Positions 47,501-60,679 of a DNA stretch of 64,000 bases are shown here, one piece after another (positions within the stretch are counted from its first letter, which is position 1; each line of letters begins with the position of its first letter). The stretch is taken from positions 28,417,492-28,481,491 of the forward strand of contig NC_135998.1 of NCBI RefSeq assembly GCF_048128805.1. The letters are read 5' to 3'. The notes beneath the pieces were generated by a model. The model ran no database searches. It had not been told where the DNA came from and saw only the letters and a list, made by a program, of their open reading frames with translations. Source of the stretch: Centroberyx gerrardi. Taxonomy: Eukaryota > Chordata > Actinopteri > Beryciformes > Berycidae. The position numbers were made by a program, and so were the translations under genes.

Positions 47501-47630
47501 ACTTGTGTCACTTTCATCTGCTATACCTAACAAAATCTAACCCTTCCAGCTTAAAAGTCATACCAGCATACTTTCATCACAAAATGTGGATGTTGGCAGG
47601 AAAACCTGTTTCTGAGATTGCTCAAGCATA
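44580..47630. other. Intergenic with a Harbinger-like end fragment
   Basis: No gene. At 45153-45290 the sequence GGGGCCTCATGTATAAACG and repeated TGCGTACG/TGCGTGCG words resemble the terminus of a Harbinger-like element (compare 59.1 kb). A T run is at 46047-46070, and 47048-47092 matches 418-462. Confidence 0.5.
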
Positions 47631-47639
47631 TATATATAG

Positions 47640-47830
47640 ATTTGTTTTTATTTTATCTAACCCTTATTTTACCTGATAATCCCATTAGGATTTAAGATCT
47701 GTCATTCAAGAGAGACCCAAGTAAGCAGCATCATGACAAACAATTCATGCAGACAAGTAACATCAAACAATGCACATAACAATGTACCTAACAATGCACC
47801 CTCACATAAGTGCAAAGTCACAATTCACTC
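47640..47830. repeat. Fish interspersed repeat ('cccattaggatttaagatct' type)
   Basis: The TTTATTTTA..TAATCCCATTAGGATTTAAGATCT pattern followed by 'caagagagaccca' corresponds to a repeat widespread in teleosts. Recognition is from memory and the family name is uncertain. Confidence 0.4.
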
Positions 47831-48764
47831 ATTATAACTCACTCAAAAGACAAGCCAAAAATGTGAAACTATACAAAATGAATAGTTTGTTCCACACCAA
47901 AAAGGCCTGATTTAGGGTCTTGGGTTTATTTCAATTTCATTCTGATTCACAATACAGTGAGAGGAAATACAGTACAATCATGCAGAACGGAAATCTTTAA
48001 AAACAAAAAAAAAAACGAACAGCACAGCATTAATTTTGAAAAACGATTTTAATTACTCGTTGTTAAAAAGTCTAATGCCTGTGCTGGTGGCATTGCTTAA
48101 TCAGCTAGTACTTGCCCTTATTTGGGAAAGAAAGAGCGGATAGTCCTTACTCTATTGTTTGGAGGGAGAAGGTTATTCGGGAGAGAGCAGAGGAGATAAA
48201 AGTTTCAGCACTACATCATCACGACTATCACAGCAAATTTCCAGAGAGAAACTCATCTTCTCTGCTCTGCCCCTGAATTAAACAAAAGAACAACTTGCAT
48301 CCTGCCCTTTGCAGTGTGGACCACACTCCTCCTATTGTTCCACACACCAAACAATTAGGTGATTAGTCACTGACATCTCAATGTATTACAGTGTCATTTA
48401 CAGTCATGAACAGTCAATCCATGATTTTAGTGAGCCCAGTTAATTACTATTAGTTCTGCCTTAAATATTCTAAATGGTCCAAAGTGCCCGTGGGGAAGCA
48501 CACAAAGTAGTCAGTCCATCATTAAATATTTCCCATTAACTCCATGGCTAGAGAGGTTTAAGGGACTGATATAAAACACAGATCACATATTCAATCCCTA
48601 AGTAACTACTATTGAATTATTAATGGTGAGGTACATTGAGTTTGAGCTGCAGGGACCAAGGGGTCTGGCAAGTCCCATAGTTATTCACTAGCTTGACTGC
48701 AGTCACTGAACCTTGTGAATACTACTTGTCTGGATTTTCACTTATTCAAAGAGGTTGACAGATT

Positions 48765-48768
<4 letters not shown>

Positions 48769-48829
<61 letters not shown>

Positions 48830-48838
48830 TCTCTCTCC
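48769..48838. repeat. (CT)n microsatellite
   Basis: About 70 bp of nearly pure CT repeat. Confidence 0.95.
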
Positions 48839-48849
48839 CCTTCATTTGT

Positions 48850-50425
48850 TCAGTCTTGTTTTGTCAGCACATATGCAAATGCAAATACAGAGTTACACAA
48901 ACGGAACATTATATAAACTCAGGAATTCTTTCACTGACCAATGTCCTCTCACAGATAAGTGTATGTGGGTGGGCAATGAAAGTTTTCACTGCACAGAAAA
49001 CTTTTACAGAACATTTTACTTGGTATTAACACCTTCAGTCACTACTCATCCACTCATCTACTGCTCTCATCTCATAAAGAGCAAGAGCAAGACAGACAGG
49101 CAGGCAGGCAGAGAGACAACTAAAGAGACTAGTAGCCCAGTACAAATTCTGCTGGTGAAATATCACAACCAAATTTAATAAGCTCTGTTGAATATTAATG
49201 TATTTTCTGCAGTCCTTGCCTCCTGCACAGCCACACTTTTATGATGAAAAGAGATAGAGGTATTATATTTTCAAAAAAATATAATGATCCTTTAATCAAC
49301 CCATGGGCTTTTATTGTATCTGTTATATTTCTCACCTTTGGCACCTCTTTATTTTAGACCACTTCAGATTAAATAAAAACAATTTTTGTTTCTCTTCCAC
49401 CTCCATCAGAGTGGCATATTCATACTAAGAAACATCAAAGATAAAGTTATTGTTCTGGTTTATTTTTTAGTATATATGTAGAAATTATTAAATAGAAATC
49501 TTAAATACATAATAGAAATATGAAATAGCTATATTTTGTAGTAGGTCTTAGTAAATCCAGTTGTTTCCCCCCGGTACTAACTGTAGAGAACATAACCTTA
49601 GCAGGACACATGGACCCCACACAGAGGGGTAAATTCTGCTTTCAGCTGTCATCACAGAACTAACAGCTGTTGCAGCTGTTCAGCTGAAACAAGGGCCAGC
49701 AGTTCAGCAGCAAGACAACTTTAACTGGCTTAATTGTTTAGAGATGACCTGGGTAAGGCATTAGTCGCTACCCGCTGTACAGCTCCAGCTTTATAGCCCC
49801 AATTTGTCTGTTCCCATACTTGGAGTGGAGGTATAGGAGAGAATGAAAGATGACCAGCAAGTCATCCTCCCCCTGTTTAGAGAATCTGATTAGCTTTGGC
49901 TCCAGTCTGCCTCAACAGACCAATGAAATGCCGATTAGAGACAGGCCATAAAGAACAGTGAGATAAGAATGGGATTAGACACAAGGAACAAATGGTATTT
50001 GTTTGACAGTTTTGCATTTTTTTTATATTTTTACTACCTGTTAGTGTTATGTCCTCTACATACAAAGAGACAGATAAATGCAAACTTGATCACTTGGCAC
50101 AAAGATGGTGAAGGTGCCTTATGGTGATTTATGCCTAGGACTGCCTGTGGGTTTTCTCCAGGGCTCTGTGAACAGAACTTTATTTGAGCCAGAGCTAGAA
50201 TATGGTGTGTATTCTGTCCGTTGGGTGTGCCATTTCTTTATTTCCAAACTTGACTCCTAGGTGACCATTGGTCTGACCCGGAAGAGGTGTAGTGGTTCTT
50301 ATAAACTTTAATAGCTGTAACTCCTCATTTGCATTTTTGCAGTGTGACTGCCTCAAAATCACAGTTTGCAGTGGAATGAAATCATGAGTGAAGTGAAACA
50401 GTAAATCCCGGTGAGGATCTGAGTT
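48850..50425. other. Intergenic, no gene seen
   Basis: Unique-looking sequence without a recognisable coding, RNA or repeat feature. Confidence 0.4.
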
Positions 50426-50432
50426 TTGATTA

Positions 50433-50623
50433 AGGTGGCTTTCACACCAGCATCGTTTGGTCCGGACTTGAGGACCTTTTTGCTAAGTTCGGATCATTTT
50501 GACTGGTGTGAACTCGGACTCGGGTGCGGACCAAAATCTTGCAAAAGGTTTGCCAAAAATCGCCGGTCTCGGTCCTCTTCCATTCGGACCGTGGTGCGGA
50601 TCATTTTGGTGTGAAAGCAACTT
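50433..50623. mobile_element. Small palindromic MITE (GTGGCTTTCACACC ends)
   Basis: The inverted ends GTGGCTTTCACACCA (50435-50449) and TGGTGTGAAAGCAAC (50607-50621) enclose sequence full of GGTCCGGA/TCGGACC words. The direct flanks are not clear enough to read a target duplication. Confidence 0.6.
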
Positions 50624-50639
50624 TGATAAAGTCCGAACC

Positions 50640-53280
50640 AAAGAAAGGAAATGACGATATGTGCGCAATTACTTGCTCTTTCACAGTGGGTTGCTTGGGT
50701 TGTTTTTAGCCAGCAAAGAGGAAAGAGTTTCCGACTCTAGCTTGTACCGACTGTGGAGTCAGTAACGATATTCTTTTCTCCTTTTCAGGACAGTGAGGAG
50801 AAGCTATTTTTCTTCAGTGCAACACGGCACACCCGCCGTCTCGGTCAATATTTTAGTAAAACAAATGTACACTCACCTAATGCAGACACACTGTCTTGTC
50901 AATATTTTTCCCAAGTTATTTGACCCGTCATTATATATATTTTATGCCTTGAAATCTCACTAGCTAGAGAGAAAAAGAAAGTGTATTCACTTCAATATTA
51001 ACACCTAATAATCATTGTAGTGATTATATTATCAGTAATCATTCAGTCAAGAGATTGCTATTGCTGCCATACTGTTAAATTTTTATGCCAATTAAAACTG
51101 AGAGACATTAATTGATTAGTATTTGAATACCGTGATATTGAACACTAGTTTAGCCATTAGCATTAACTGTGATTAATCTAACTTTGAGCTGGTTTGCTTT
51201 TGTACCACTAGGTGTAACTGCCGTGCATTTCAGCTTGTGTAGCTCCTTATGCGCTTTGTGCCACATAGCTGTAACTTTCCACGATTCAGCTTTGTGTTCT
51301 TTTCAGTAGTCACCCTCACTGCTGTTGTAACTAAACCCACTAAAAGGTGGTACTGTAGCTAACCTTGTACTACAGTAAGAGCCCTTCCCAAGATGTGTTA
51401 AAACTGTGAGCGTGAACAGGCGACTCCAGTGAAGCTTTTAGGTCAGTGAGCTCACCCAGCTACACTGAAAGGTGCTAACACATAGCCCCAAAGGCAACAC
51501 CAGAGATTGCATGTCAAGCAAATTTCCTCTATATTGACAACAGATATGGAGTGCCTCGCAATCAAAAAGTTTATTTCCTCTGTGTCCCAGAACGTAACCC
51601 CAGTCTACATTGAGTACATCAACAGCATGGACTCCAGGGACTGCACCAAAGAAATAACGTTTCTCCTCAAAGAAAGGTGTGAACAACCCAATGAGTCCCA
51701 TTGTTTTCTTGCCTGTTCTTGTTGTCATAGGCAAACCAGTCTTGTCTGCCAAAACAATGCAGCTTTAGCAGAGTAACTGACTGCTAGTCTCCTCCATGAG
51801 GTCCAGAAAGCCAAAAAGAAATCAAATCTTTGCTCCAGCTGCTCAAGGTTAGAAGTGAACGATTGCCACAGACACTCAGCACTTCAGCATCACTTGACCA
51901 TACAACCTGGCTCAATGTCTTCTTCAACCATCAAAAGATAGTAGTGATCAGATGAAAATTCTGTCATCCCTTAGTCACTTAGGAAACCCTCTACCTAAGG
52001 TGCCATCTTATGTCTCTCCTTTTGCTGTAAGCTCCAATCCTAGACTTCCACAAGCCTTTTTGGCTAACATCAGCCAAGACCACAACATGACCAGCATCCA
52101 TCTCCCATTGGCACAATTCATTCTTCATCTCATGAAAATGGGAAAGGGGGGTTTCATTTTGACCTGGGCTGCTCTGATTATCAGTCTTATTCTTGTTCAG
52201 AACATGACTACTCAGCTCTCAGACAGAGAGGACATTTCCCTACAACACACAGCTGTTAAGTTTTCTATCTGCTTCAACCAGCACTGTATTATCGACTGTT
52301 GCATTGTTTGGACGTGATATGTCATTCTCGCATTGAAACTTGGGGTTTCCCATTTGTTTTAATTTGTAAAGTCACCATTCCATGCATCCTCAGCTGGCAA
52401 GTAATTCATGTGATCTTTATCCATCCTCCATCCTCGGTGCTCTTTTGTTTTGGAATCTTACTTCAACCATTAGATATTACGTCAAACGCATCATGGAGGA
52501 CACAAAAACATACAAGAAAGCATAATGAGAAAGATTGATTGTGTCTCATGAAGAGTTGATACATTCACTCCTCAGATATACACCTCAGTGCCCAGCCCCA
52601 TGTTCTACAATGGAACCCACTCTTAAACCTCTTAGAGGTCCTCTTAGCATCCCTTGGCCTCACCGTCAGCCCTTCTACCTTGCCTTTCTCCAGGTCCAGC
52701 AACACTCACAGCCATAAAAAGACCCTGCTACAAATCCCAATCCTCTGAATGGGCCATAGCCAATCTGTCTTCTACCATCAAGGGATCTGCAACTGGAAAG
52801 AAAGCAAAGCCTGCTTCTTAGTAGCATATGGTAGTACTGCATACTGTACATATTTATGTCAACAACATATAATATTAATAGATCCATTTATGTCAACATC
52901 TTATACTGCAACTGCATTTACAGTAGCTACATATGTTCTTCAGAGATCCGCACAAGATCTCAGTAGCATTCACCACACTCTGCCTTTTCTGTGAGGGTGA
53001 ACAGCATAGCATGGAACTGTGTAAAAGACTACTTACAAGGCAAAGGGCACATAATGCACAGAGAAGCTGAGCTGCCAAGTGTGTTCTCATGCTTTTTGTA
53101 CTTTACTTCACATAAAGAGCAAGGAGAGCGTTAAAACCAACGGGACCGTGCCTAGAGAGAAGTCATCTGGCCATCTTGACTATATACAAAGCTATTTTAC
53201 CCGGGCACTTCATATAGACTACCCAAAGGAAGACTAGAGCACTCATTCAAGTCTGCACATTCATTGCAGGAGGGTGACTG
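50640..53280. other. Intergenic, no gene seen
   Basis: Frames of 80-120 codons occur around 51438-52717 on both strands, but they show no domain, no repeat-protein motif and no splice-consistent chain. They may be old transposon debris. Confidence 0.4.
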
Positions 53281-53489
53281 AGTTTTTTCTTTTCTTTTTT
53301 TTATTCATAGTTTCTCATTTTCCAACAGATAATCACATACATACAACTCAAAAAGTATAAGAAACTTTATGAAAACAGTATTAATTGCATAATATTCATT
53401 TTCAAAAAGTCAGCTCGACCCCATAAAGACTACGTTTCAAATCTCCTTTAATATTTTGAAGCAAAGAGGGACCATTCAAACTAAATATC

Positions 53490-54255
53490 TTCTCTAAATT
53501 GGAGTGATGATCTTAACTCGCAGATATTTCATTTTTTTGTTACACCAGATAAAAGGAGTACCAGACAGGTCTGACTTTGAGGTATACGCATTTAAACGCA
53601 TGGCTTCACTCTTCTGGCAGTTAATTTTATAGCCAGAAAAATGACCAAAGGAATTAATCAAGTCATGAGTGCTAGGAATAGACGTTAACAGATTGGAAAG
53701 AGTAAGAAGGTATTTCAAGCTTTCCTCTATCAGTGTCCTTTAGGGAAGGGAATGAAAAAAAATGTTAAGAACCTGTTCAGTTGGTTCAGTCTGATTGATA
53801 CAAATCTCCATAATAGTGTTTAAAGACCTCATTAATTTTAATACCATAAATTAAATTCAAACTTTCTATCTTTTTTAACATGTGGGCTAACATCTTGCCT
53901 GCCTTGTCTCCACACTCAAAATTTTCCAAACGTTGATGGAGCAGAGTGAAAGCTGTCTCTTCATGAAGTATTTTAAGGTCTGCTCAAGTTGTGAGTACAG
54001 CTCTCTTAAGCTCTGTATTATTATGATCTTGCATATGTTTTAGTTCCAATTCTTTAAGTTGAGCAGATATAGTACTTTTCCTCTCCCTCTTTTTTTTTAC
54101 TTTCTGAAACAGAGTAATTCATAATCCAGCCACGACAAGTGGCTTTGAATGCTTCCCACACAGTAAAGAATGAGGAGACAGAGTTTTCATTCATCTCAAA
54201 GACAAACCCCAAAACTAATGCAAGAAAAATAAAAAAGAGGACATACATATCCACC
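53490..54255 (-). pseudogene. L1 ORF2 fragments (dead retrotransposon)
   Basis: On the minus strand, 54230-53800 reads like the endonuclease/RT linker of L1 ORF2. A 'VWEAFKATCRGWIMNY' block is followed by a Lys/Glu-rich stretch, 'GDKAGKMLAHMLKK', and 'KHYYGDLY' after frameshifts. The next recognisable part, 53718-53494, is further inside the RT ('FGHFSGYKINCQKSEAM'). The core RT motifs between the two are deleted. Confidence 0.75.
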
Positions 54256-54499
54256 TAACATAATCCGTGAAGGTAAGAACAGGCCTAAAAAAGAGAACTA
54301 AGTGGCCAAGACCTTTTTTATTAGAAAGTCAAATAGACTGTAAATGACAAACTATTAATTAGGAAATGAATCAATGCTCAGAATTCTTTATTAGCCTATT
54401 CTCTAACTACACTGCTGGAAACAAAAGAGAGAAAGGAGAAAGGAGCCCACCTAAAACATTGGGCTCTTTTTGAATTTTCACTGTAGAACAAAGTAGCAA

Positions 54500-54890
54500 A
54501 GACATACACACCCACACACACTGACTGATGTTTCAACTAAGCCTCTTCTTCAGAGTCAACTACAGGAACAAAGACAGAGGGGAGGTGGATATACTGCAAC
54601 AACCATTTTGAGAACAATAGACATAATAAACAACCATTTTAAGGGCAATAGATATAATGATCACATTTAATAAGTAATGAAAATAAACAAAATGTGTAAT
54701 TAAAGGAAACAAGGCTTGGCAGGTCATTCACTCTGCCTGTTTTAGCTGCATTGAAAGTGAAGATCCAAAAAGCTTCCTTAGATAGTAGTTTGGCCATAAT
54801 GTCAGCATCAGGACCAGCATACTTAGACCCATCTCCAAAGTTTGTCTTCTTCAAGAGACTGTACTTTCTTGGGGTCAAGTGCTGGTAACC
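54500..54890 (-). mobile_element. Possible Penelope-like element relic
   Basis: A minus-strand frame reads 'LLSKEAFWIFTFNAA' (54773-54729), like the REAFWI.TL block in the GIY-YIG domain of Penelope elements. It is followed by sequence containing 'gaagaggcttagttgaaaca', typical of their tails. The evidence is short and comes from memory. Confidence 0.4.
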
Positions 54891-54974
54891 TCTGACCCCC
54901 AGGTAAAGGGTATGAAGAGAGAGGAAGAGGAGAAAGAAGATAGAAGTTTATAGGTGATTTGGATCCTGGTATAT

Positions 54975-56765
54975 CCTGTTAGGGCTGTGCCGATTATGAA
55001 ATTTTAGCTGACCATTATTTGTCACGCAAATAATCACAATCAACAGTGACTGACCGTATGGAATGGCTATAGATTAATTTGCATGTGTTTTGAGGCTGGA
55101 GCCAGACCTGCATTTTGAGTTATTAAGAAAGTTCTGTTAAGCTTATTTTCTATCTACAAGTTAACTCAAAGAACATATATATAACCAAAGTTTAGATGGT
55201 CAAATCCTGCTACTCAATAAGGCTCTATTCTTTTATCTAAGGTAAAATATTAGTCTCATATCCTTGCTATGGGTCAGTGCTATACACTGTAAAAAAATAA
55301 AAAAAATAAAAAGTGCAGTGCAGTGGGTTGATTACGGGTTTCAATATGGGACACAATACAGGGCTTTTGAAATACAGGGCAGTTGAAAAACAGATCTATG
55401 TTCCAGCTCATGCTCTAAAGTGTGGCATATAGCCTACAGCAAATGGTAAAATAAAGTAAAATAAAATCTATAGAGAAATCATGCCAATCACCCTGAAATT
55501 AATCATTTGGAATCTTGTCACTGTGGTTAGTGTTGCAGGATTGATTTTCCTCAGAATTTCTGCATGAAAATGCAACTAAATAATGAAAAAGAAAGAAGAT
55601 CACCATCTCTGGCATATACCAAGTGCCATGATTGAAACAAGCATAAAATGTTTGGCTGCCAACTCGGCTAGCAAGCTCAAACCTTTGAAGACTAAGCTGA
55701 TAACTGGGAGAGACTCAAAATTGCAAAGCACTATGGGCCCTTTTTTGTCTGATGAAAGCTATCAATTTCTGTGACAGGTCTCCAAAACAAACCAAACCGC
55801 ATGCATTATTTAACTGGAAAAGAAGACCCGCGACGCAGGATTGTGGGCAATATTTGTGGTGCATGAATGAGGCAGGCAGGCTTGCTGTCCAAATACAGTA
55901 TATTAATAACAATAAAAGGGCACTTGTTTCTTTTTGTTTGAAGTATAAGAGGTTTTAATGTAGAAAAAGATAGAGAAAAGTAAACAGAAAATTAAAGTGA
56001 AGCTGGACAGAAAAAGAAAAGTTGTAAAAGTAATTGGATGCTTGGCAGCTGTGTATCAGCTGCTGCTGGGGCTTCTATTTTGTGTGTGTAGGAGAGCGCG
56101 GTTGCATTCGGTTTGTTGGATGAGGTTTCCTGCAGTGAGAGGGTTTGACGGGGAGAGGTGCTCTTTGACAGCCGGCTCATCTGGAGGAGACAGCAGCAGA
56201 AGTGGGAGGGAGAGCAGAGAAGCACAGTGGGTGAAAGGGCACCCCGTGCATGTGTGTGTGTATGTGTGTGAAACCACTCCTGAAGATGGGGATACAGTAA
56301 AAAAAGGCCTTTGGACACTCAGTGTAATTGGTTGCCTCTGTCTGTCAAACGCTAGTTTCTGAAAAGAGCTTGAGGCTGAGACTTACTGCATGTGAAGTAG
56401 GTAAATAAGTCAATAATAAAATGGTATGGCAGATGTTAAGAGGATGAAATGAGGTGGGAGGAAAGGGAAACAGGCCAAAGAGCAAGAAAGCAAACATTAA
56501 GATGAACTGCAGCAGAATGTAAAAGAGAGCTGTCTTAAAGGCAAGTGAGCCCTTGGGAGCTCCAGTGATTGTCTTTGATGGTTAGGGCAGGAGAGAAAGG
56601 CAGCAGCACGTCTCACTGAGTGGCTGCCAGGGGTCAAGTCTCTGATCGCCCATTTAGCACAGGCAACACAGACAGGCGGGGATGTGTTGAAATGAATGTA
56701 TGTCAGAAGAGAGAGGTAAATGAATATTCTATCTTTCTATCTCACTTCTGAAATTCTCACTTTTA
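54975..56765. other. Intergenic with a possible hAT terminus
   Basis: TTAGGGCTGTGCCGATTATG at 54979-54998 resembles the hAT terminus at 42.55 kb. The open frame at 55997-56362 has no recognisable domain or homologue and overlaps frames on the other strand, so I do not call it a gene. Confidence 0.4.
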
Positions 56766-56769
56766 CCTC

Positions 56770-56942
56770 TTAAAGGAATAGTTCACCCAAAAATGAAAAT
56801 TCAGTCATTATCCACTCACCCCCATGCCACTAGAAAATCGGGTAATGTTTGTTAGTCCATACAACTTTACCCGATTTTCTACTGGCATGAGGGTGAGTAG
56901 ATAATGACTGAATTTTCATTTTTGGGTGAACTATTCCTTTAA
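56770..56942. mobile_element. Compact palindromic MITE with TTAA target duplication
   Basis: The 165-bp element 56774-56938 has 72-bp arms differing at about three positions, with a 21-bp loop. It is bracketed by TTAA at 56770-56773 and 56939-56942. The ends are AGGAATAGTTCACCC and its inverse. It is the best-preserved of the three related copies in the window. Confidence 0.92.
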
Positions 56943-56949
56943 ACCCCTG

Positions 56950-57987
56950 AAGAGCATTGGGCCAGAGCACAGCTTAAACGTTGTCTTCATGCATTTTCAG
57001 TGGAGAGGGGGGCTAAGCCACAAAGGTTCGGATAATTTAGCATACTGTTACATTGTTACATAACCGAATGATGCTCAAATAGCTGGAAACCAGATGGCCA
57101 CTTAATGAATCCAGCCTTTATTCTAATTTCGTGACCCCATTGAAAACCCATGGGTACCCGCCTACCTCCATATTTCACATTTATATAAGACAACGCAACA
57201 CTTGGACGGATGTTTTCACACCCTGCAGGAAAGAGGCTACCGTCCTGTGACCCTCCTGTTCCCCTCTCTATTTCTGTTCCTGTCTCTTTCCCCCTGAATT
57301 TGATTTGCTCTCAAACACCACTTATCTTGTTTGGCCTAAATTACTTTTCCTGTGTTCTCTAACTTATCTCTCGTACAAAGAGAGCGATAACCCTGCCACG
57401 GGCTGCTTCTCTCCTTATCCTTTTTGTCCAGTTTCATTTGTCTTCCTGTCCCATGTTGCCCTCCAACCCCATCTCGCTCTCTCGTTAGATATTTTTCTCC
57501 AAAGATGCTGTTTTGTCCCTCCTCCTCGTTCCCTATCGACTGTGGGACAGTTCTTCTCCTCTCAGCCCCTCTGTCTTTCCTTGGGCTGCACTGCCTACAA
57601 AGGTCAGGAAGTTGTTTCTCTGATTACTAAAGGAGACTCCCCATATCTCTCTCGTCAACTCGGCATGGCATAGCACAGATCATCACTGAAGGAAGCAATC
57701 AGTCTTCTGTTTCAGAGTCGCAGCTGCGCGGGGTGAGGACACACGGATGAGGAGGCGCAATCTAGGATTAAGTTGCGACGTTAAATATCAAATGACAATC
57801 TTATCGTATCTTTCGTTTGCCTTAATAAGCTGTGAAGTCATCCTCAATTAACCTTCTGATCTGGTCTAATCTGATTGTGGTTTCACATGATATTCAGGGA
57901 CTCATAAGGACTTCTGGAAACTGGAAAGATGCAGATTAATGGAAAAGAAATGTACCATCTTCCTACTTATACAAATGAGCACACGCA

Positions 57988-58028
<41 letters not shown>

Positions 58029-59095
58029 AGACACTGACACACACACAAATTGATATCCCTGAGCAGCAGTGTGGACCCGGCGCCAAGCTCTTATCATTGC
58101 CACAAATCATTGCTTTTTTTTTTTTGTTTGTTTGTTTTTTTTTCAAATTATTGCCAAAGCAATTTTCTTTCCACCCATGGTTGCCTATTGTTCCTTTTCT
58201 CAGTAAAGTAGAAAGAGGCAAGCTGGTAAAACAGCTGCCCCTCCATTGCAGAGATGTGTGACGCCATTCATATTTTTCCCAGAGCAGCAATCAATTAATC
58301 ATCTTAATTAACGCTGCCTCAATGCAGGAAAAAAAACAAAAAAAAACACAACAAAGCTCTTTTTTAACTTTTACATTTTTACAGTACATGACAGGAGAGG
58401 CTGACTCACACAGTCTGACAAATGGTTTTAGAAAATAACGGAGCGTCCTCCCACACTCTTTCTCTCCCTCCACGGTTTGTTCTGTTCGGTTGTAGCTGAA
58501 GTGGTTTCCCTGCTTTGCCCCAACATCTCCCAGATTAGGCCTGCAGAATTAGCAACAATGGAGCACTCACAAAGCCGGGCAGGACGTCCCTATTCATCCA
58601 GATTCACACATTAATTTTTCTGTAGGACTGGATGTTGTATAATCAAATGACTCATGTTCCAAACAATAGCATGGGGTATATATTGTGGGCCACTTTGAAA
58701 AATGTACTTGCAAAGCAGTTTTTCCTTTCTATGGGAAAGCAGGGCATTGTTTGCTAATCTGTTATGTAGGTGAAATTGGAACAGAATCAGGATCGAGAAG
58801 TGTGAGCCATGTATACAAATTTGTCTTGCACAGATATATCGACAATTTACACAGAGCAGGTGGTCCAAGGGCAGGAGCTCACATGCAGTGCAAAAGGACA
58901 GCGGAAGATACATGATAGACAGCAGACTATTAATATTAATCTAAAAATATGTATTCATCCCACAGTTATCTGGCTAACTGGAGGTTGGCTGACAGCTCTT
59001 AGAAAGAAGCTGTTGAGGCGATGTGTGGTATTGGACATAAGGGACTGTTGCTGTTTCTCAAGAAAGTTGAGAAACCATCCTGATTTGCTCAACAG
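56950..59095. other. Intergenic, no gene seen
   Basis: A pyrimidine-rich stretch at 57230-57680 and (CA)n at 57981-58026. The long frame at 57305-57673 is a low-complexity by-product. 58250-58620 is unique-looking. Confidence 0.45.
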
Positions 59096-59099
59096 TATG

Positions 59100-60676
59100 G
59101 AAACTCATTTATCAACAGTGCGTACATACAAATATGTGCGTACACCATGCGTACGACCATTTCCAAGCATTTATTAATTTGTACATGCTTGATAAAGTGT
59201 GTAAATTTAAGCATGGCTCTGACACTGACACTGAAAAACAGGAACAGACAATCAAACGAACAAGCATTTTCAAAAATGCTTAGGCTACAATAGTTGAGAA
59301 TAAAGTGCACATTATACCATTCATAAACAATTTGGACAGAGCATATTGTCCAACTATATTATCTACCATTGAAGCATACTGACTTAAAATGTCATAAAAA
59401 TTGGCATCATTTTAAATATTAGTACGGGTGATGAAATTCAGGGTATGGGCAATCATAAAAGGTAACAATAACACATTGATTGTTGTGTATGTAAAAAGGC
59501 TCACTTTGCTTTGATGGAGGATTTGCAGCATTCTGCATTGCGCATGGAGCGTGTTTCCAGACAGCACACTAACCTTTTAATTGAGAGAGATGAGTGGCGA
59601 CTCAGTAGATTTTGGTTTTTTTATTGGACCTCTGCCCCCAACTTCTTCAGGGAGGAGCTGCAGATGGATGGCTTGTTGATTAGTGTAGCTTTTGCAATAT
59701 TTTGATGCGCTAGGCTTAGAGAAATGTATTCAAATTATAATTATTTATCACAACAGGAGGCAAGTGGTTGGTCCAAAGTGGCCAGTCCACATAGGACAGG
59801 CTGTTTCAGTCTGTCCTCCACCTGTTGCAGCAATATCCCTCTTGTTGACTAATTCTTTTTTTTTTGTGGCTTCAGCCATTGATCTGCAGATAAAAGAGTT
59901 TATTTTTATTTCAGTCAGGTCAACACACATTTTGGTATTAATACGTTTATAAATGGTTATGACATAGCAATAAGTTTGGTTTTGGCGGAATAGATCTGCT
60001 TTTATGGCTCGCTGCTGCACATTAGACCTCAGTCAGGGAGAACAAAACCCCCCATATAGAACATAGAAGCAGATCTAAGCAGGAGAAGCTGGGAGGAGGT
60101 GGGTGAACAAAAGCAGCAAGACTCATGACAGCAGACGACAGCGGCAGAGTGGCAGTCTGCAGGCGAGCGAGACAGAGAGTGAGTATGTGTCATTTAAAAG
60201 GTTTGACATTAGGGTGTGTGAATGTTGATTGGTTCACTTGTAAAGGCGTGCTGCTGAGTTAGTCCAATCAGCTTGACTTTCCTGCCTGAACTTGCATTGC
60301 TCATTAATCTGCCGCTGAGTGTTCCAGAAAGTACTTTGTGGTGTGCCACAGTTACCAAAAATTCAATTTCTGCATCAGAAAAATTCTTCCTCCTGATTTC
60401 TTTGTCTGAGCCATGTTCAGCATAAGGGAGACATCAATGACATTTCCTGCAGCATTTAAAGGAAAGGTTGTTACCATATATGGTCAATTGGAGGCTTATA
60501 TTTATGTTAATGAGTGACTGTGCACGAGCATCATGGTGGTGTAGAAAGTGTGGTATTTATCAAGGCAGATTACTTACAGGTGTGCATACGCATGTTTGAG
60601 AAATAAAAAATGTTTGTACGTATGAACATTCTAAATTTTAGAACCTTTTCTATGCAGTGCTGATGAATGAAGGCCC
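59100..60676 (+). mobile_element. PIF/Harbinger transposon relic with two divergent ORF remnants
   Basis: The ends CTCATTTATCAACAGTGCG (59113-59131) and the inverse of TTCATTCATCAGCACTGCA (near 60656-60674) form imperfect terminal repeats. At 59535-59612 a plus frame reads 'RMERVSRQHTNLLIERDEWR', like the N terminus of Harbinger nucleases. On the opposite strand, near 60410-60350 and 59860-59760, frames read 'KKSGGR' and, after a frameshift, 'NFSDAEIEFLV' plus 'NKRDIAATGGGQTE'. These resemble the start and end of the Myb/SANT-like accessory protein. Most of the transposase is lost. Confidence 0.65.
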
Positions 60677-60679
60677 AGA

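Noticed and set aside
51952..52317. 121-codon open frame
   Set aside because: No domain or repeat-protein signature, and no supporting exon structure or promoter.
55997..56362. 121-codon open frame with a hydrophobic N terminus
   Set aside because: No family recognised, no splice context, and it overlaps other frames of similar length. Probably chance.
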